NCBI RefSeq assembly: GCF_030272615.1
Contig: NC_081411.1
Location: forward strand, 40,413,140-40,477,139
Direction of reading: 5' to 3'
Length of the DNA stretch: 64,000 bases
DNA from: Cryptomeria japonica
Lineage: Eukaryota; Streptophyta; Pinopsida; Cupressales; Cupressaceae
A program made the translations under genes and the position numbers. Below the pieces are notes generated by a model, which worked only from the letters and a program-made list of their open reading frames with translations, was not told the origin of the DNA and searched no databases. Shown here in pieces: positions 36,623-48,000 of the stretch. The number at the start of each line of letters is the position of its first letter. Position 1 is the first letter of the stretch.

Positions 36623-37683
36623 TGTAGGTCTCGGGGATAACTGAGAGGGGGGGGGGGGTGAATCAGTTGTCTAATAAATTCAAACCAAAATCTTCTTAAC
36701 CAACTTAATGCTTAGTACTGGTAAGATAGTTAAGTATGCCGATAAATAGTGTTAACAGAAAATTGCTATACCGGTAAGAATTAATGCATGAAACATAAAC
36801 ATAAAGTCATCCACAACACATGACACAAATATTTGTACGTGGTAACCCTGTAAGGGGAAAAACCAGGGTGGGAAACCTTACCCACAATCAGATGATACTA
36901 CTGTAGATAGTAAGTGTACAAAGAGGGGTCTGCACATGCAGAAAGGCCAACAATATAGAGCTCACTACTCAATCATAGATGGGAGTCACACTGACTACAA
37001 TTGGATGGTTAAATCCAATGAGAATGTACTACACAAAATAGCATCTTCATATGTTGGATTCAATACCGATGTAATGTTGATATGCTTCTACAAAAACTTA
37101 GCTTCTCCTTCAAATGATGTCTTCGTGTATATTTATGCTTGATCTCGCATATATCCTTCCTTAAATCTTTTTTGCATTCCACACTTGATCTTACAAATAA
37201 GATCTTACATTTATATCATACCCTAAGACCAATTTTAGTAGGCCGGCTCTACAAGATATTACAATGAAACATTTTACAAATAATATAATATCCGATGCAA
37301 TAACCGATTGAACATGTCGGCTTAATGCATTTACAACAATAATAAATCACCTCCATAGCATGCCATGCTGATCTGGAAAAGATAAACCTGCCGGTGTAAC
37401 CCTAGATAACCTGGACCTATTTGTCGGTAAAAGCAAATATGCAAATAAGAATATGCCAATGATTATTACTTCAAAGAAAAGTGTCCACATGATGTCTTCA
37501 ACATTACCAGGTGTCTTCCATGTCAATGCAGGTACTGGTGAACATTATATCCTGCCGGTTAACCATATACCAGTGACTATTTTGAACAGTTTACTGATTG
37601 CCGATGACTGTTACTGGATCTCCAAAGTAGGTGTATTTAGCAAGTGTTGACATCAATGACAAAACCATACCAAAATACCAACA
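36623..37683 (-). repeat. 5' LTR of element C
   Basis: 1,061 bases, pairing with 30997-32047. The length difference comes mainly from the G run and small indels such as the ATTATATCCTGCCGG stretch near 37545. Confidence 0.95.
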
Positions 37684-37688
37684 AGCTG

Positions 37689-38949
37689 CATACATATAGA
37701 TTCATACATTCACTATTATTCATTTTCATTCATCTTATTGCATAGAAAAATAAACATTTGCATTACTCATTACTCATTCACATTCATTTATTTGCATATG
37801 AAAAGAAAAAAAAATAAGACATCCATATTCATATTCATTTGCATTCATTTATCTATACTAAAAAGATATGTATACATATAGAATAAATCATATAAAAGAC
37901 ATCTCATAAGCAAATCAACACAAGTATGATGAAGTCAAATCAGATCTCGTATATATATCATGTCAAGTATATGAGTACAAAATGATGTCAAATAACATAT
38001 ACAAACTCCCATCGGAGCAAGAATCGTATAGGCTATAAAAAATGGGTGTGTCTACAAAACATATCCAAGCTACAAAGAAGAAATAATCTAGCTCGTACCC
38101 TCTCCCTCATTGTCTGATGGAGGAGGAGGAGCCTGATGCCCAAGATCTTGTCGAGGTGCTCGAACTCCCCCTAAGCGTGCCATATACTGTGAATAGGGTA
38201 TCACCTACTGTGCCACAGGAACTGCAACACTATATGCTGGAACATAGTAGGCTATCCTACTACTCTGGTGAAGGACCTCCTGTCGCAAGGAATCTACATC
38301 TTCTCTCATCTCTACTCTCAGTGTTGCAATCTAGCGATCACACTTGACCCTTACCTTGACAAGCTGTCAGTCCCGCTTTGCCAGCTGATTCTAAGCCACT
38401 AATAGCTATGACTACAGCTCTGCCAGATGTACCCTCATCGACCATCCAGCATTCATCCCCTACTCTCTCGCAGGCTCCTCACCTCCACCTCCACCTCCAC
38501 CTCCACCCTGCTCATCCCTCCATTGTCGAACCTATCTTGAAGCTGCTTGCTCCTCCTCAGTCCCACCCAATCTCACACCCACTCCTCCTAGGGATCCACC
38601 CTCACCCTGATGTTGTCCACCCTCAACTAGCACCTTGCTGCTACTAGCAATAGGATCACCACCTATCTGCCTCAGAGCCTCAACTCTCTATCCCTACCTC
38701 TGGCCCTGTCCCTATCCCTATGTCGATGCAAGGGCATCATCCTCAACATCCTCAATACAAGGATTCTGCTCACTCGGATCTATGAATCGTAGGAACGGAT
38801 GCTACTGAAAATGATCTATATACTGGGGCAATACCCCCACATCCGCTACATCATCCAAGTAATCCCACCTTAGGCAGTGTAAACTTGTCATCTCTTGCAT
38901 TGCCAAAGCGTATGATAACCATGGAGACCATCCCTATCTCTCCTCATCT
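37689..38949 (+). other. Internal DNA of B right of C
   Basis: About 400 bases of CATT/CATA-rich sequence, then GC-richer sequence from 38100. It holds a six-base CCTCCA repeat (38481-38508) that would encode Arg-Trp repeats antisense, on the C-terminal side of the plant mobile domain ORF. Plus-strand frames here (38117-38347, 38378-38647) have no recognisable content. Confidence 0.5.
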
Positions 38950-39900
38950 GCATACCGAGCATAAGTTGTATACTCCTGCGAGATCCCCCTGAGGCTGGCC
39001 ATACTCCCTCATCACTTGAGAAACAATGAATCACTCCACAATGGTCTTTGACCTCCTGATCAACGGGTGTGTAACAAACAGGTCCCTACGAACTAGCCAC
39101 CAGTCATCCCACATCTCCAAACCTTTGTATGGTCTCCATACGATGGCTATCAGGTCATCAAGTTGCTATCTCCAAAAATTTATCTTGCCCAGATGGGGCT
39201 ATGTAATATATCCAGCATAACTATAAATGATCAGTTGCCCAAGATCTCTATTGTCAGCTACTATCGGCAGACAAATGGGAAGGTGCTCCCAAGCCCACAC
39301 CTGTAAAATATATACCCGGTGGCCATGTTCTACCCATCTCTGTATACGATCTCATGCATCTCTCGATACATGTGGGCTAATAAACAAGAGCCCCAACCAA
39401 GTCTCTGAGGGGTCTCTATCAACCTCTCTAACATTTGGCCCCATCCGCACTGGAAGCCCTGCTGCCCTCTGTCTAGCATAAGAAAACAACCTATGAATCC
39501 TGCTAGGACGCATGCTAGAGGATACTCCTCATTGTACCTACTCATTAGAATATCCTAGCTCATGGACCGCGTCAAAATGTCAGGATCACCAAAGACATGC
39601 CTAACTACCTACAATCCTGGAAGGTGCCCTGAATCATAATCCACCTTATCACCAACAAAAGGGATATGGAGGATCCTGTATACATCCTCAGGAGTGATGG
39701 TCAACTCCCCCATCGGTAGATGAAATGTGTTATGCTCCGAATGAAACCTCTCTATCAACATCATGAGCATCCCGTGGTTCACACGAATATCGGGTACTCT
39801 CAACAAATGAGTCAAGCTGCACAAATCAATATGAGCTTGCTCAACCTCAGATAAATCTCATACTAATGTCATCGTGGGAGGATACACACATCTAAATAAC
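38950..39900 (-). pseudogene. Antisense plant mobile domain (PMD) ORF in B
   Basis: Read on the minus strand, opposite to B. Visible blocks: LTHLLRVPDIRVNHGMLMML then ERFHSEHNTFHLPMGELTIT and PEDVYRILHIPFVGDKV (39609-39824), the classic PMD start. Next, in the same frame, come YPLACVLAGFIGCFLM and RLGWGSCLLAHMYREMHE (39330-39545). A WRPYKGLEMWDDWW block lies near 39080-39140. Stops at about 39609, 39546 and 39330 break it. PMD (aminotransferase-like) domains occur in MAIN/MAIL1-type plant proteins and in transposons; antisense extra ORFs between pol and the 3' LTR are described for Tat-lineage gypsy elements. Position and orientation fit that class rather than a host gene. Confidence 0.78.
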
Positions 39901-41629
39901 ATAGGAGGTAATCGAACCTGCAAAAACACAATAACAAAGCATTAGAAAACATTCCAAATGAGCCTACAAGAGAAGTAAAACATCACACAAATCCAACTAA
40001 GTCAAATGCAAAATCAAAATTTCACGTTTACACCCTCAAAAATGCTTACTATCTCTCAAATGACAAAACACAGAAAAGCAGCATTTCGTATGAGCCAGGA
40101 ATAGCTCTAGTACGACAAACCAAGCTCAAACGACAAACTTTTGGACTTCGCACAACAAAATGGTCTTTTTACAAACCTGTCGTACGACACATGGGTGGCC
40201 CTAGAATGACAAAACTAATGGCCTTAAACAATGAAAGAAAATTTACCAATTTCTTGTATGAAATAGGATCCTGTCTCGCACAAAAAAACATGATGCCTGA
40301 CCCCAAACATGCGGAAAACTTGAAAATTGAACAAAAAAATTCAAAATTGGAAACACAAGTAGGCTTAAGATCGATCACTTACTGCTGGCTTATAGTTTTG
40401 GGGTCGATTATGTCTTCTCTAGCACTCAAATCGATGTTGATGAGTAGGGACCACCATTTTCTTCACAGAAGGCTTTTTGAATTTTCAAACTTGGAAGGTT
40501 CAAATGAATTGAAAATGACACTTTTGTCCAATATATAGCCAAAAACCTAATTTTTCAACTTGCTCCGATGGACACGAAAATTATACCCTTAACTAATTTG
40601 ACCATTTTGATTCCATTTTCAGGATCAAAATCGAAATTCGAGATCATTTTGCTAGTCAATTTTAGAATTTGGACCACTTAGTGCTTTTCATCAAAAGCTC
40701 ATTCTCTCTTCTAATTACACTCAATTTCTCATGAATCAACATTGAATCTCAATTTAATTTCTACAAATCAACTTTGCACTCAATTTCTTATCAATCAATG
40801 CAAAAAATTTTAAAAATTCCTCTAAATCAATTTGTGCTCAAATAATTATCATTGCTAAAAATTGCCTAAAATCAAGTACCCTCGCTATCTTTCGATTTCG
40901 CTCCCGAGGGGGCATACCTGTGACCTTATGACCTCACATCTTCAATGTCAACAAAATTTCTAAATCTTCATCGAAAGTCGAGCAAAACAATCTTTTTCAA
41001 CTAAAGAAAATCAATCAAATAAGACCTCATCGCTAGGGGCATCTCAACTTCATCGCTTTATATCAAGTTGAGATTTCTCGATCATCTGAATCAAATCAAT
41101 CTCTAGGGGCATATCAGTTTCATCGCTTCATATCAAGCTGATATTTGTCTTCGTCTGAATTAATCTCTTAACGTTAATCAGTTTCATTGCTTTTCATCAA
41201 GTTGATTATTCGTTTAAACTCAATCAAGGGTTTAAAGAGTTTCTTTCATCACACTCAATCTAAGAAGGTGTTCAGTATTCGTCGCTTTGGATCAATTTGA
41301 TAGTTTATCTTCACTCATCATGTCTTGATCAATCAAGTTCAAGATCAATTTTTATTATCACTCGCTGTGTCTAGATAAATCAAGTTCTAGATCAGTAAGA
41401 TCTGCTTCTTGATCAATCAAGTTCAAGTTCAGTATCTTTTGTTTTCTATCATTCCTAGTTCAATCAAGTTCGGGAGCAGTATCGCTTTAATCAGACTTCA
41501 TTCAGCTTCGTCACTTCGAATCAAGCTAAACACCTTGCTTTCATCTAGTTCGTGATCAGTCAAGTTCAGAACTGGTATCTCCTAGACATCAAAAATTCTT
41601 TGAACCAACGCGCTGCTCGCACATTAATT
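39901..41629 (+). other. 3' internal region of B, repeat-rich
   Basis: Non-coding. It contains another TCGTACGA (40180-40187) with decayed copies around 40085-40150. From 40980 to 41600 it has recurring ATCAAGTTSAGAT and CAATCAAGTTC words of variable spacing, a decayed short-period repeat leading to the polypurine tract. Confidence 0.6.
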
Positions 41630-41643
41630 CAAAGAGGGGCAAA
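41630..41643 (+). other. Polypurine tract of B
   Basis: CAAAGAGGGGCAAA immediately before the right LTR. It fixes B's orientation as plus. Confidence 0.8.
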
Positions 41644-42677
41644 TGTAATACCCTAAAAATGGTCATCTAAATCATGGGCCCCTAAACTCGACAACATCAC
41701 CAAGGTCCTAACCAAAGGCAATTAAATAAATCTTGAGCACACAATTAATTCTAAAACATCAAATGTCACATGGAAAAATTAATCAACCAATATTAATTAA
41801 ATATTTATTTAATTAATTGATCATTCCAAGTAAATCATTTTAAACAATTATCTTATTTATTTTATTAAATATCCTAGCATGTTTAATTAAATAAATTAAT
41901 TTGTCATTAAATCATCAAAAAGAGGAATTTAATTAAATAAATCAATTGAGCACAAATCTTCAAAAATGGAAATAAATCAAAAAAGGAATTAATTGAGCAA
42001 GAAAGAATTAAAAATTGAGAAAAGAAATCAATTGGAGATAATCTTGAAAAACAAATTAAAAATTGATGAATAATCTCAAAGAAAGCAATTAAAACAATTA
42101 AAAATTAAAATTGAATGAAATAGAGAATAAATCAGTTTTTCTTGATTTTATCTTAATTTTAGTTCAATTTCCTTTAAAACTGAGAAAAGCATCCAATCAC
42201 ATCAATTCACCTAGATTGTGCATCCTCTTGGAAAATCTTGACCGCTCATCATCATTTGATATCAGCCTTTGGTTTCTTTCTGAATTTTCTATAAATTCAG
42301 GCTCTCATCTGTCATCCTAGAGGTTGGAGAATATATTGCTATTATATTGTTTTTGCTCTAGACTCATTGAGATATATTGCATATTAATTATTTCATATTG
42401 ATTAAATCATTTATCTTAATATTGCTTAAATCTTGTTAGATTAATATTGCATCCATCTAGCATTCATCATGTTCATATAGATAAAATCCTTTGTCTTGAT
42501 GTTGTCTAGTCACTGGTATTGCTTATAATCTGAGAGCAATCATATACTCCCATCTTTTAGAAGGCAATGGGTTGATTTGTTATGGTTTATTATTCATTGA
42601 TTATATCTGATTAACCATGCATGTAATGACTTGATTGAAATGTTGTGCTTACAGATACAGACCACTTTTCACACACA
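41644..42677 (+). repeat. Right (3') LTR of B
   Basis: 1,034 bases, TGTAATACCC...CACACA, pairing with 22882-23916. Confidence 0.93.
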
Positions 42678-42679
42678 TA

Positions 42680-43001
42680 AGAATAATGGCTAATACATCT
42701 ATCAGCAGAGATACCTTGGTTGGGAAATTATCTTCTTTTGAGCTTGAAGAATTTGGACCTTCTAGAGCTGTGAAGACTAAACCTTCTTTTCATGCATCTG
42801 CATCCTCAACTAGTAAGCAAGATTGGAAAGCTTTATATGCAAAGGAATTAGAAGATATAAAAAGAGAAGATAAATAATTTGAGCAACTTGAAGCACTATT
42901 TGCTACAAGAGTACCTAAAGCACCGGTAGGAAGTAAGTATGAAGGAAAAGCACCTTTTAAATGTTTTGCATGTAATAAGATTGGTCATTTTGCATCTAGA
43001 T
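42680..43001 (+). pseudogene. Gag of element P, second part
   Basis: Continues the P gag after B: MANTSISRDTLVGKLSSFEL, EEFGPSRAVKTKPSFHAS, DWKALYAKELEDI, a stop at about 42875, then VPKAPVGSKYEGKAPFKC and CFACNKIGHFASR. The zinc knuckle is cut off before its last Cys at 43001, where an LTR start (TGTTGGCATTACAC) abuts. The alignment with gag of A (15980-16363) is collinear. Confidence 0.88.
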
Positions 43002-43418
43002 TGTTGGCATTACACACTCAGATGAGAATGGTTGATGTTGTCATTGATGGCAACCACCTGGTAACAGGATTCTATAGATATACCGGCAACAAACTTCGCA
43101 TACTGGCATCGGCAGCTACATAAAGTTCATTCACTCCAGCATCCAGTTTACATTGGCAATGAATCATACCAGCACCTAGTCTGACATGAGATAAAGTTTT
43201 GTTTATGCGAATTATATTGTAATGTAATTAATTATTTGTAACCGACATGATGTATTGTAAAGACTCATATATGTATGAGATCTTGTAGGATATTTTGATA
43301 TAGATGATAGATGATGTAAGGTTTTGTAACAAGTGAAGATAGGTTATGTGAGCGAATATCATTCACTGGAAAGGTTTTTGGTTAAGGTTTCTAACCGAGC
43401 TTAAGAACACAAGCTATA
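43002..43418 (+). repeat. Copia LTR fragment (5' part)
   Basis: Begins TGTTGGCATTACACACTC and has the copia LTR landmark TTGATGTTGTCATTGATGGC. It stops after about 415 bases and runs straight into RNase H sequence without a primer site, gag or RT. It does not align well with the Q LTR, so the join is a deletion or a chimera of two elements. Confidence 0.6.
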
Positions 43419-43714
43419 GGATGAGACACATTTTGGAAGGGTTTAGGATGAAAATCTCGGATCCTATAAAGATTCTATGTGATAACACAAGTGCACTAAA
43501 CATTTCAAAAAATCATGTTTTGCATGCAAGGACTAAGCATATTGAGTTAAAGTATCACTTCTTGAGGGAAAACGTTCAATGTAAAGATGTTGTCTTGGAG
43601 CATGTTTCTAGTACGGAGCAGCTTGCAGATATCTTTACCAAACCTCTACCTAAGACCACTTTTGAGTATCTTAGATGTCAGTTTGGGGTTGTCCCTCTTC
43701 ATGAAGTTAGTTGA
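43419..43714 (+). pseudogene. RNase H end of copia element Q
   Basis: A clean 97-codon plus-strand frame: MRHILEGFRMKISDPIKILC, DNTSALNISKNHVLHARTKH, IELKYHFLREN, HVSSTEQLADIFTKPLPKTT, FEYLRCQFGVVPLHEVS, stop at 43712-43714. This is the last third of a copia RNase H and lacks the upstream catalytic blocks. It is closest to the same segment of N (9244-9561). No stops or frameshifts occur within it. Confidence 0.88.
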
Positions 43715-44042
43715 GCATGATGCTAATTGCATCAATCCCTGAATTTCTTGTAGAATCTTACACAGATTGATGAAGGAGTGGATGTTTTCCACAGGGGGAG
43801 CATCTAGTTGCAGTATGATGTTGATGCACGGTGAGAGAATTTCATGTTTTTACTTTCACTTTGGCATTGTTGTCAAAGGGGGAGAAGTATTATGTGATTG
43901 AAAGGGAGAAGAACCAGTGACAGACTAAAGACAGACAGAGCGAGATGAATACTTGGTAATGTAAACCAGGATTCCTATTCACCAATCACAATAGCAATTG
44001 AGGCATTGAATTTGTATTGCCATCAATGCCAAAGGGCAAGAT
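43715..44042 (+). promoter_or_regulatory. 3' untranslated region of Q with polypurine tracts
   Basis: Purine tracts ACAGGGGGAG (43791-43800), TCAAAGGGGGAGAAG (43873-43887) and GCCAAAGGGCAAG (about 44028-44040), the last next to the LTR. Context words such as GGCATTGTTGTCAA match the same region of N. Confidence 0.75.
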
Positions 44043-45454
44043 TGTTGGCATTTTCAGATTGTTGGCATTTTGCATATAGATTTCATTAATGATATGTTGT
44101 CATTGGTGTCAATTGAACCAGTATAATGATATTCATGATATTGCTGACGTTATTGTTGTTGTTGTTTTTGTCTTGTAAACTAGTATGAAGAGAGTAAGAA
44201 GAGATTTGTAAGATGCTGTAACCAGTATGTAGAGTTTGCGAGTAAAACTGGTGAACTGTTATGAAGGGTTAAACATGTCTTTGTAATGTAACCGGTAAAC
44301 CCTAACCTGTTGATAAACCTTGAACGATAAAGTTTGTTTGTTTATTACCTATTGAGAATAAATGATGGAGACACGTGTGATAATTGTATAGGGATGAGTT
44401 CAAATTCATTTAGCATGTTTGTTTGATTTCTTGGAAAGGAGAAAAGTGGATTGCATCTAATGCACAGAGCATGATGAGTTACAAAGTCCAATAGAGTGGT
44501 GATCATGGAGTGGTTGAAATTGTCTTGAAGAATGTGAAGAGATTGTTATGATTTCTAACAGTCAAGATTGTACTGACTTGTTTGTAATCTCGATGATGAG
44601 AATTAGGTTTTCGCTTGTGTTGTCGACCTAATTATTTGTGTATTTAAGGTCGATGAAGTTGTTTGTAAAAGTGTTGGCAAAGTTGACAAGATTGGAGGAA
44701 ACTTGTGAGTGTGCAGTTGCCTAACCGGTGGATGGATCTGTACTTTGAGTAAAGACAGATTGAAGCTTAAGAAGGATATGATCAAGAAAATGTAGTGTTA
44801 TTCAGACAAATCAATAGAAACTGTTGTTTTCTAACAATTATAGCAGAAGTGAAATCCCCTAACCGGGTAAGCTCTAAAAAGCTTGGTTACTTATTAAATC
44901 CTCTAACAAGGTGGTCTATTAGCTTGGATTCTTAAATCCTCTAGCGACGTTACTCCTAACAGGGTATTGTGCTTTTCATCAAGGCATACTTGTAAATACC
45001 TTGACCGGGTGATTCCTAAATAGGAGTTAGTTCTTAATAGGAATTATTTTAAAGCTTTAACAGGCTTTGGCTCCTAACAAGGAGAACTTCAGAAGACTTC
45101 AGATAGCTATCTCTGTGAGTCCCATCTCACTGTGGTTTTTACCTATTTGGGTTTTCTACATATAAATATTTGTGTCAAGTGGTGAATGAATTTGTGGATG
45201 CGATGTTACATGATTAGATTAATTTCTGATGAAGCGTTGAAGGTTATGATTAAGCATTATTGATTTACATAAAGGTTGAAGTTGTTTTATTGTTAAGTTG
45301 ATATAACAGTCAAACCAGTGAATGATAAATATTCTTATGACTATTGTTTACTATTAAGAAAAGTTTACTTTGTGAGATTGAATTTGAGTTTGGGAACTCT
45401 GTATCAGTTTTTCAAAATACTAATTCACCCCTCCCCACTCTTAGTATTCTATCA
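44043..45454 (+). repeat. 3' LTR of copia element Q
   Basis: About 1,412 bases, from TGTTGGCATTTTCAG to ...AGTATTCTATCA. The first 17 bases are tandemly repeated (a second TGTTGGCATTTT at 44060), so the true start may be either. The right end abuts gypsy W sequence. Related to the N LTR by its CCCCTCCCCACTCTTAGTA terminus. Confidence 0.75.
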
Positions 45455-47137
45455 GATACTTAGTCTTTCATCATACCATCAGTCATTCCATGAAGCAGGC
45501 TTGAATGGACCCGGTTCATATGGTCTAGCTTCTGGTAAAGTTATGGCATTTCTTTTTATCGGTTTTTTGAGTGTTGATTCAATAGGCTCACCAAGGGGTG
45601 TAAATATTCTTCTAGGTATACTTTCCCTAGGTGGTCTTGGATTACTTGACTATAGTGCATTGGTGTTGTTTGTCTGAGTTTGATTTTTATTGGCAAAATC
45701 AGTCAGTCCTTGTAAAGATACTATTGGTTGAGCTTTGTTTACAACACAGGCATCAACAACTCCATCATTTTTGACATTCTTATTCCTAGGCCAAAATTTT
45801 GGCCTTTAATTGTTTGCACTTGTGTTTGGCCCATTATCTTTATGGTCTTTCAGTATCCCTTGTTCTAATAGGCCTCTTTCACATTTGATTCCTTTTTTCG
45901 TGATATCTTTAAAAACATTTAGGAATTTCATTTGTAATGGATACTTAATTAGAGGTATAATATTTTCATTGAAAATGTCTACTTGCTCAGCTTCAGGGAT
46001 GTGACTAAGACATTTGTGGTATAAACCTCTCCATCTTTGTAAGAATGTAGCAAAGGTTTCTCCTTCCTTTTTATTTGTTGCACATAAATCCATCAAGGTA
46101 AATAGATTATCTATATTGAATGCAAATTTTAATATGAATAACTCAGCCATTTAACCCCACGAAGCAATCTTAGTTGGGAGGTGTGAAAACCTCTCTAATA
46201 TTGTCCCTCCAAGAACTTTTAGAAAAATGCCTCATTAAGTATGTATCATCATGAGCTACCTCGATACATGTCATGAATAATTCTCCAACATGATCTCAAG
46301 GATCACCTTTCCCTCTATATTTCTCAAACCTTGGAGTTTCAAAATGCATGGCTAAAGGTGGCATGTATAACTTTTTGTCAAATGTATAGCTCTTTTTATC
46401 ATTGACTATTTGCATACTGGTCATTTATTTCTAAAGATTCCCTATTTGTTGAGTCGGAATCTATATTTGTGTCAATGGTGTATTGACTTGATGAGTGTTT
46501 CCTACAAAAGGGATAGTATTGGAGTACCTTTGAGCTTGTTGAAATGTAGATTGACCATGTAGTTGTGTACCATAATTCCCACTAGGTGGTGTAAAGTATG
46601 CAAATTGTGCATTGACATTCGGCTGAGGTAAGCTAGTTATTCCCTAATTCACATTTTGGCCACTACTTGCCAAAGCAACGTTTTGAGCTATTGTAGCTTG
46701 TGTTGTTACATTGGGTATTATATGAGATATAACATTAGTACTTGTTGATGAAACTATTGGTGGTGATGAAGTTATAGTCCCTTGAGTATTTTGAGATACA
46801 CCCTGGGTTGATGAAGCAAGCGTTGCTTTAGTATGTGTAACAGTAGGTACTTGAGGAACATTTTGATTCAATGTCACACCTAGTGGCAATATAGCCAAAA
46901 TGTCCACCCTTGGAGGTAATTTGGCCCCATTTTGGACTAATAGTGTGAGATATCTATCTTATAATTATTGATGAGAGCATTGAGAATCATAAGCATTGAA
47001 GGATCTTGTTGGGATGCTTCCAATTCTTCTTTTGTCAGATTATGTTGTATTTCATCAATGGAAGGCATCTTGTTTGTGTTTGTTGATAAGGTTGCGGGTC
47101 TCTGACCTAGTGTTTGTTGATTTGTGGGCAAGTTCAT
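45455..47137 (-). pseudogene. Gag of Ty3/gypsy element W (Tat-like)
   Basis: Minus strand. N-terminus MNLPTNQQTLGQRPATLSTN (47137), then a Thr/Ser/Asn-rich stretch (46644-46907). The gag capsid core begins MPPLAMHFETPRFEKYRGKG with DHVGELFMTCIEVAHDDTYL, and a frameshift follows near 46200. It continues as KFAFNIDNLFTLMDLCATNK, KEGETFATFLQRWRGLYHKC and KYPLQMKFLNVFKDI. A PRPPRESIPRRIFTPLGEPI block comes before Q cuts it at 45454. This matches plant Retrotrans_gag domains of the Tat lineage. The zinc knuckle and pol are missing, lost or displaced by Q. Confidence 0.85.
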
Positions 47138-47433
47138 ATTCTATGTTGGGTTAACCGAAGGGTCTTTGTTAGATTCCATCTGATGTTTTTCCTTTTGAGC
47201 ATGTGTTAATGGCATGACTATTATTCCAACGTGATCTTGACTCTTTAAGACTCTAAAATGCAAATGCAAGACTCAACTAAATGTAGCTAAGTATGCTTCT
47301 AAGAATTTCTAAAGACTAAAATGCAGACAATAAAATCTATGAGTAAAGATTTTCTATTAAGGATTTAGGAATTCAAACACAAGATCTTTAGAGTATTGCC
47401 GAAATGTTTTGAATTCTACCTCTTCTTTGATTT

Positions 47434-47626
47434 TATTTTTGAGGTCTATGTCAATTTGTAATAATTCCGAACTTCCTCATCTATGATAGCTTGGACTATA
47501 TCGAATTGTTCTTGATCAATTATCAATTTCTCAGCATGTTTAACCCATAAATTATTTCTAATTGAACGTTGTTGACCAAAGATTGGGTTGCTCAAATGGG
47601 AATTTGTCATTTCCTTTTAGACCCAT
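47434..47626 (-). pseudogene. Pre-gag ORF of W, second copy
   Basis: Starts MGLKGNDKFPFEQPNL at 47626 on the minus strand, then a one-base shift into FGQQRSIRNNLWVKHAEKLI and QEQFDIVQAIIDEEVRNYYK. Its beginning and layout copy the ORF at 47691-47969, about 343 bases upstream on the minus strand. Function unknown. Confidence 0.6.
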
Positions 47627-47690
47627 ATGCTAAAGATTACAATGTACACTATATGGAACCTAGGAATGATTGATACTTTTCTTAAGGACT

Positions 47691-47969
47691 CTAACGGATA
47701 TTTAAAAACTCTTCTATGGTCTTTTCAACTAATTTCCTAATGGCTTCCTTTTGAGCTACCTGTTTTATCTTTTTCCTCAATTTTTCATCAAGACGGACAA
47801 ATTTCTGGATCTTATTATCTATAATGGTTTCAACTATATCATATCGAGCACGATAAACTTTTAGTTTCCAAGCAAGGTTGTCCAAACTATCAATTATTGT
47901 TAATTGGTCATTCTTTGGTCCAAGATTGGGTTGCTCAAATGGAAATTCATCGTCTCCTTTCAAACCCAT
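47691..47969 (-). CDS. Pre-gag ORF of W, first copy (unknown function)
   Basis: 92 codons, open from ATG to stop: MGLKGDDEFPFEQPNLGPKN, LDNLAWKLKVYRARYDIVET, IIDNKIQKFVRL and a basic, probably helical tail (EKLRKKIKQVAQKEAIRKL). It lies between the presumed 5' end of W and gag, in the same orientation as gag. An extra sense ORF before gag is known from Ogre-type Tat elements; whether this is homologous I cannot say. A decayed second copy follows at 47434-47626. Confidence 0.5.
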   Translation of the reverse strand: MGLKGDDEFPFEQPNLGPKNDQLTIIDSLDNLAWKLKVYRARYDIVETIIDNKIQKFVRLDEKLRKKIKQVAQKEAIRKLVEKTIEEFLNIR

Positions 47970-48000
47970 GTATTGAAGTATGCTCCTTAGACTCGAATGA

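Larger units (their letters stand above)
30997..37683 (-). mobile_element. Copia element C (Sirevirus-like), complete, nested in B
   Basis: 6,687 bases with exact 5-bp target duplication AGCTG (30992-30996 and 37684-37688). LTRs are 30997-32047 and 36623-37683; the last 67 bases of the two differ at one position, so C is the youngest insertion for which two LTRs can be compared. It reads on the minus strand: 5' LTR, primer site, gag, protease, integrase, RT, RNase H, polypurine tracts, 3' LTR. Every copia enzymatic motif is present. Coding capacity is lost through one frameshift, a missing gag start and eight stops. Confidence 0.95.
22882..42677 (+). mobile_element. Ty3/gypsy element B (Tat-like, non-autonomous), nested in P and split by C
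   Basis: Bounded by two near-identical LTRs (22882-23916 and 41644-42677), with primer site TGGCGCCCACTGTGGGG after the left LTR and purine tract AAAGAGGGGCAAA before the right one, so it reads on the plus strand. Without C the element is about 13.1 kb. It encodes a gag-like frame ending in a Tat-type zinc knuckle, no protease, RT or integrase that I can recognise, and a minus-strand plant mobile domain ORF in the 3' region. Possible target duplication AGAAC (22877-22881) and AGAAT (42680-42684), one mismatch and a 2-base offset from the CA terminus. Confidence 0.88.

Noticed and set aside
38117-38647. Plus-strand frames with Leu/His/Pro-rich repeats
   Set aside because: They come from a CCTCCA repeat and sequence antisense to the C-terminal side of the PMD ORF.
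38950-39900. PMD ORF as a host MAIN/MAIL1-type gene
   Set aside because: It lies wholly inside gypsy B, between leader and polypurine tract, is antisense and broken, and fits the known extra ORFs of Tat elements.
45318-45677. Plus-strand frame of 119 codons with hydrophobic stretches
   Set aside because: It spans the Q LTR end and the antisense of W gag, so it cannot be one gene.
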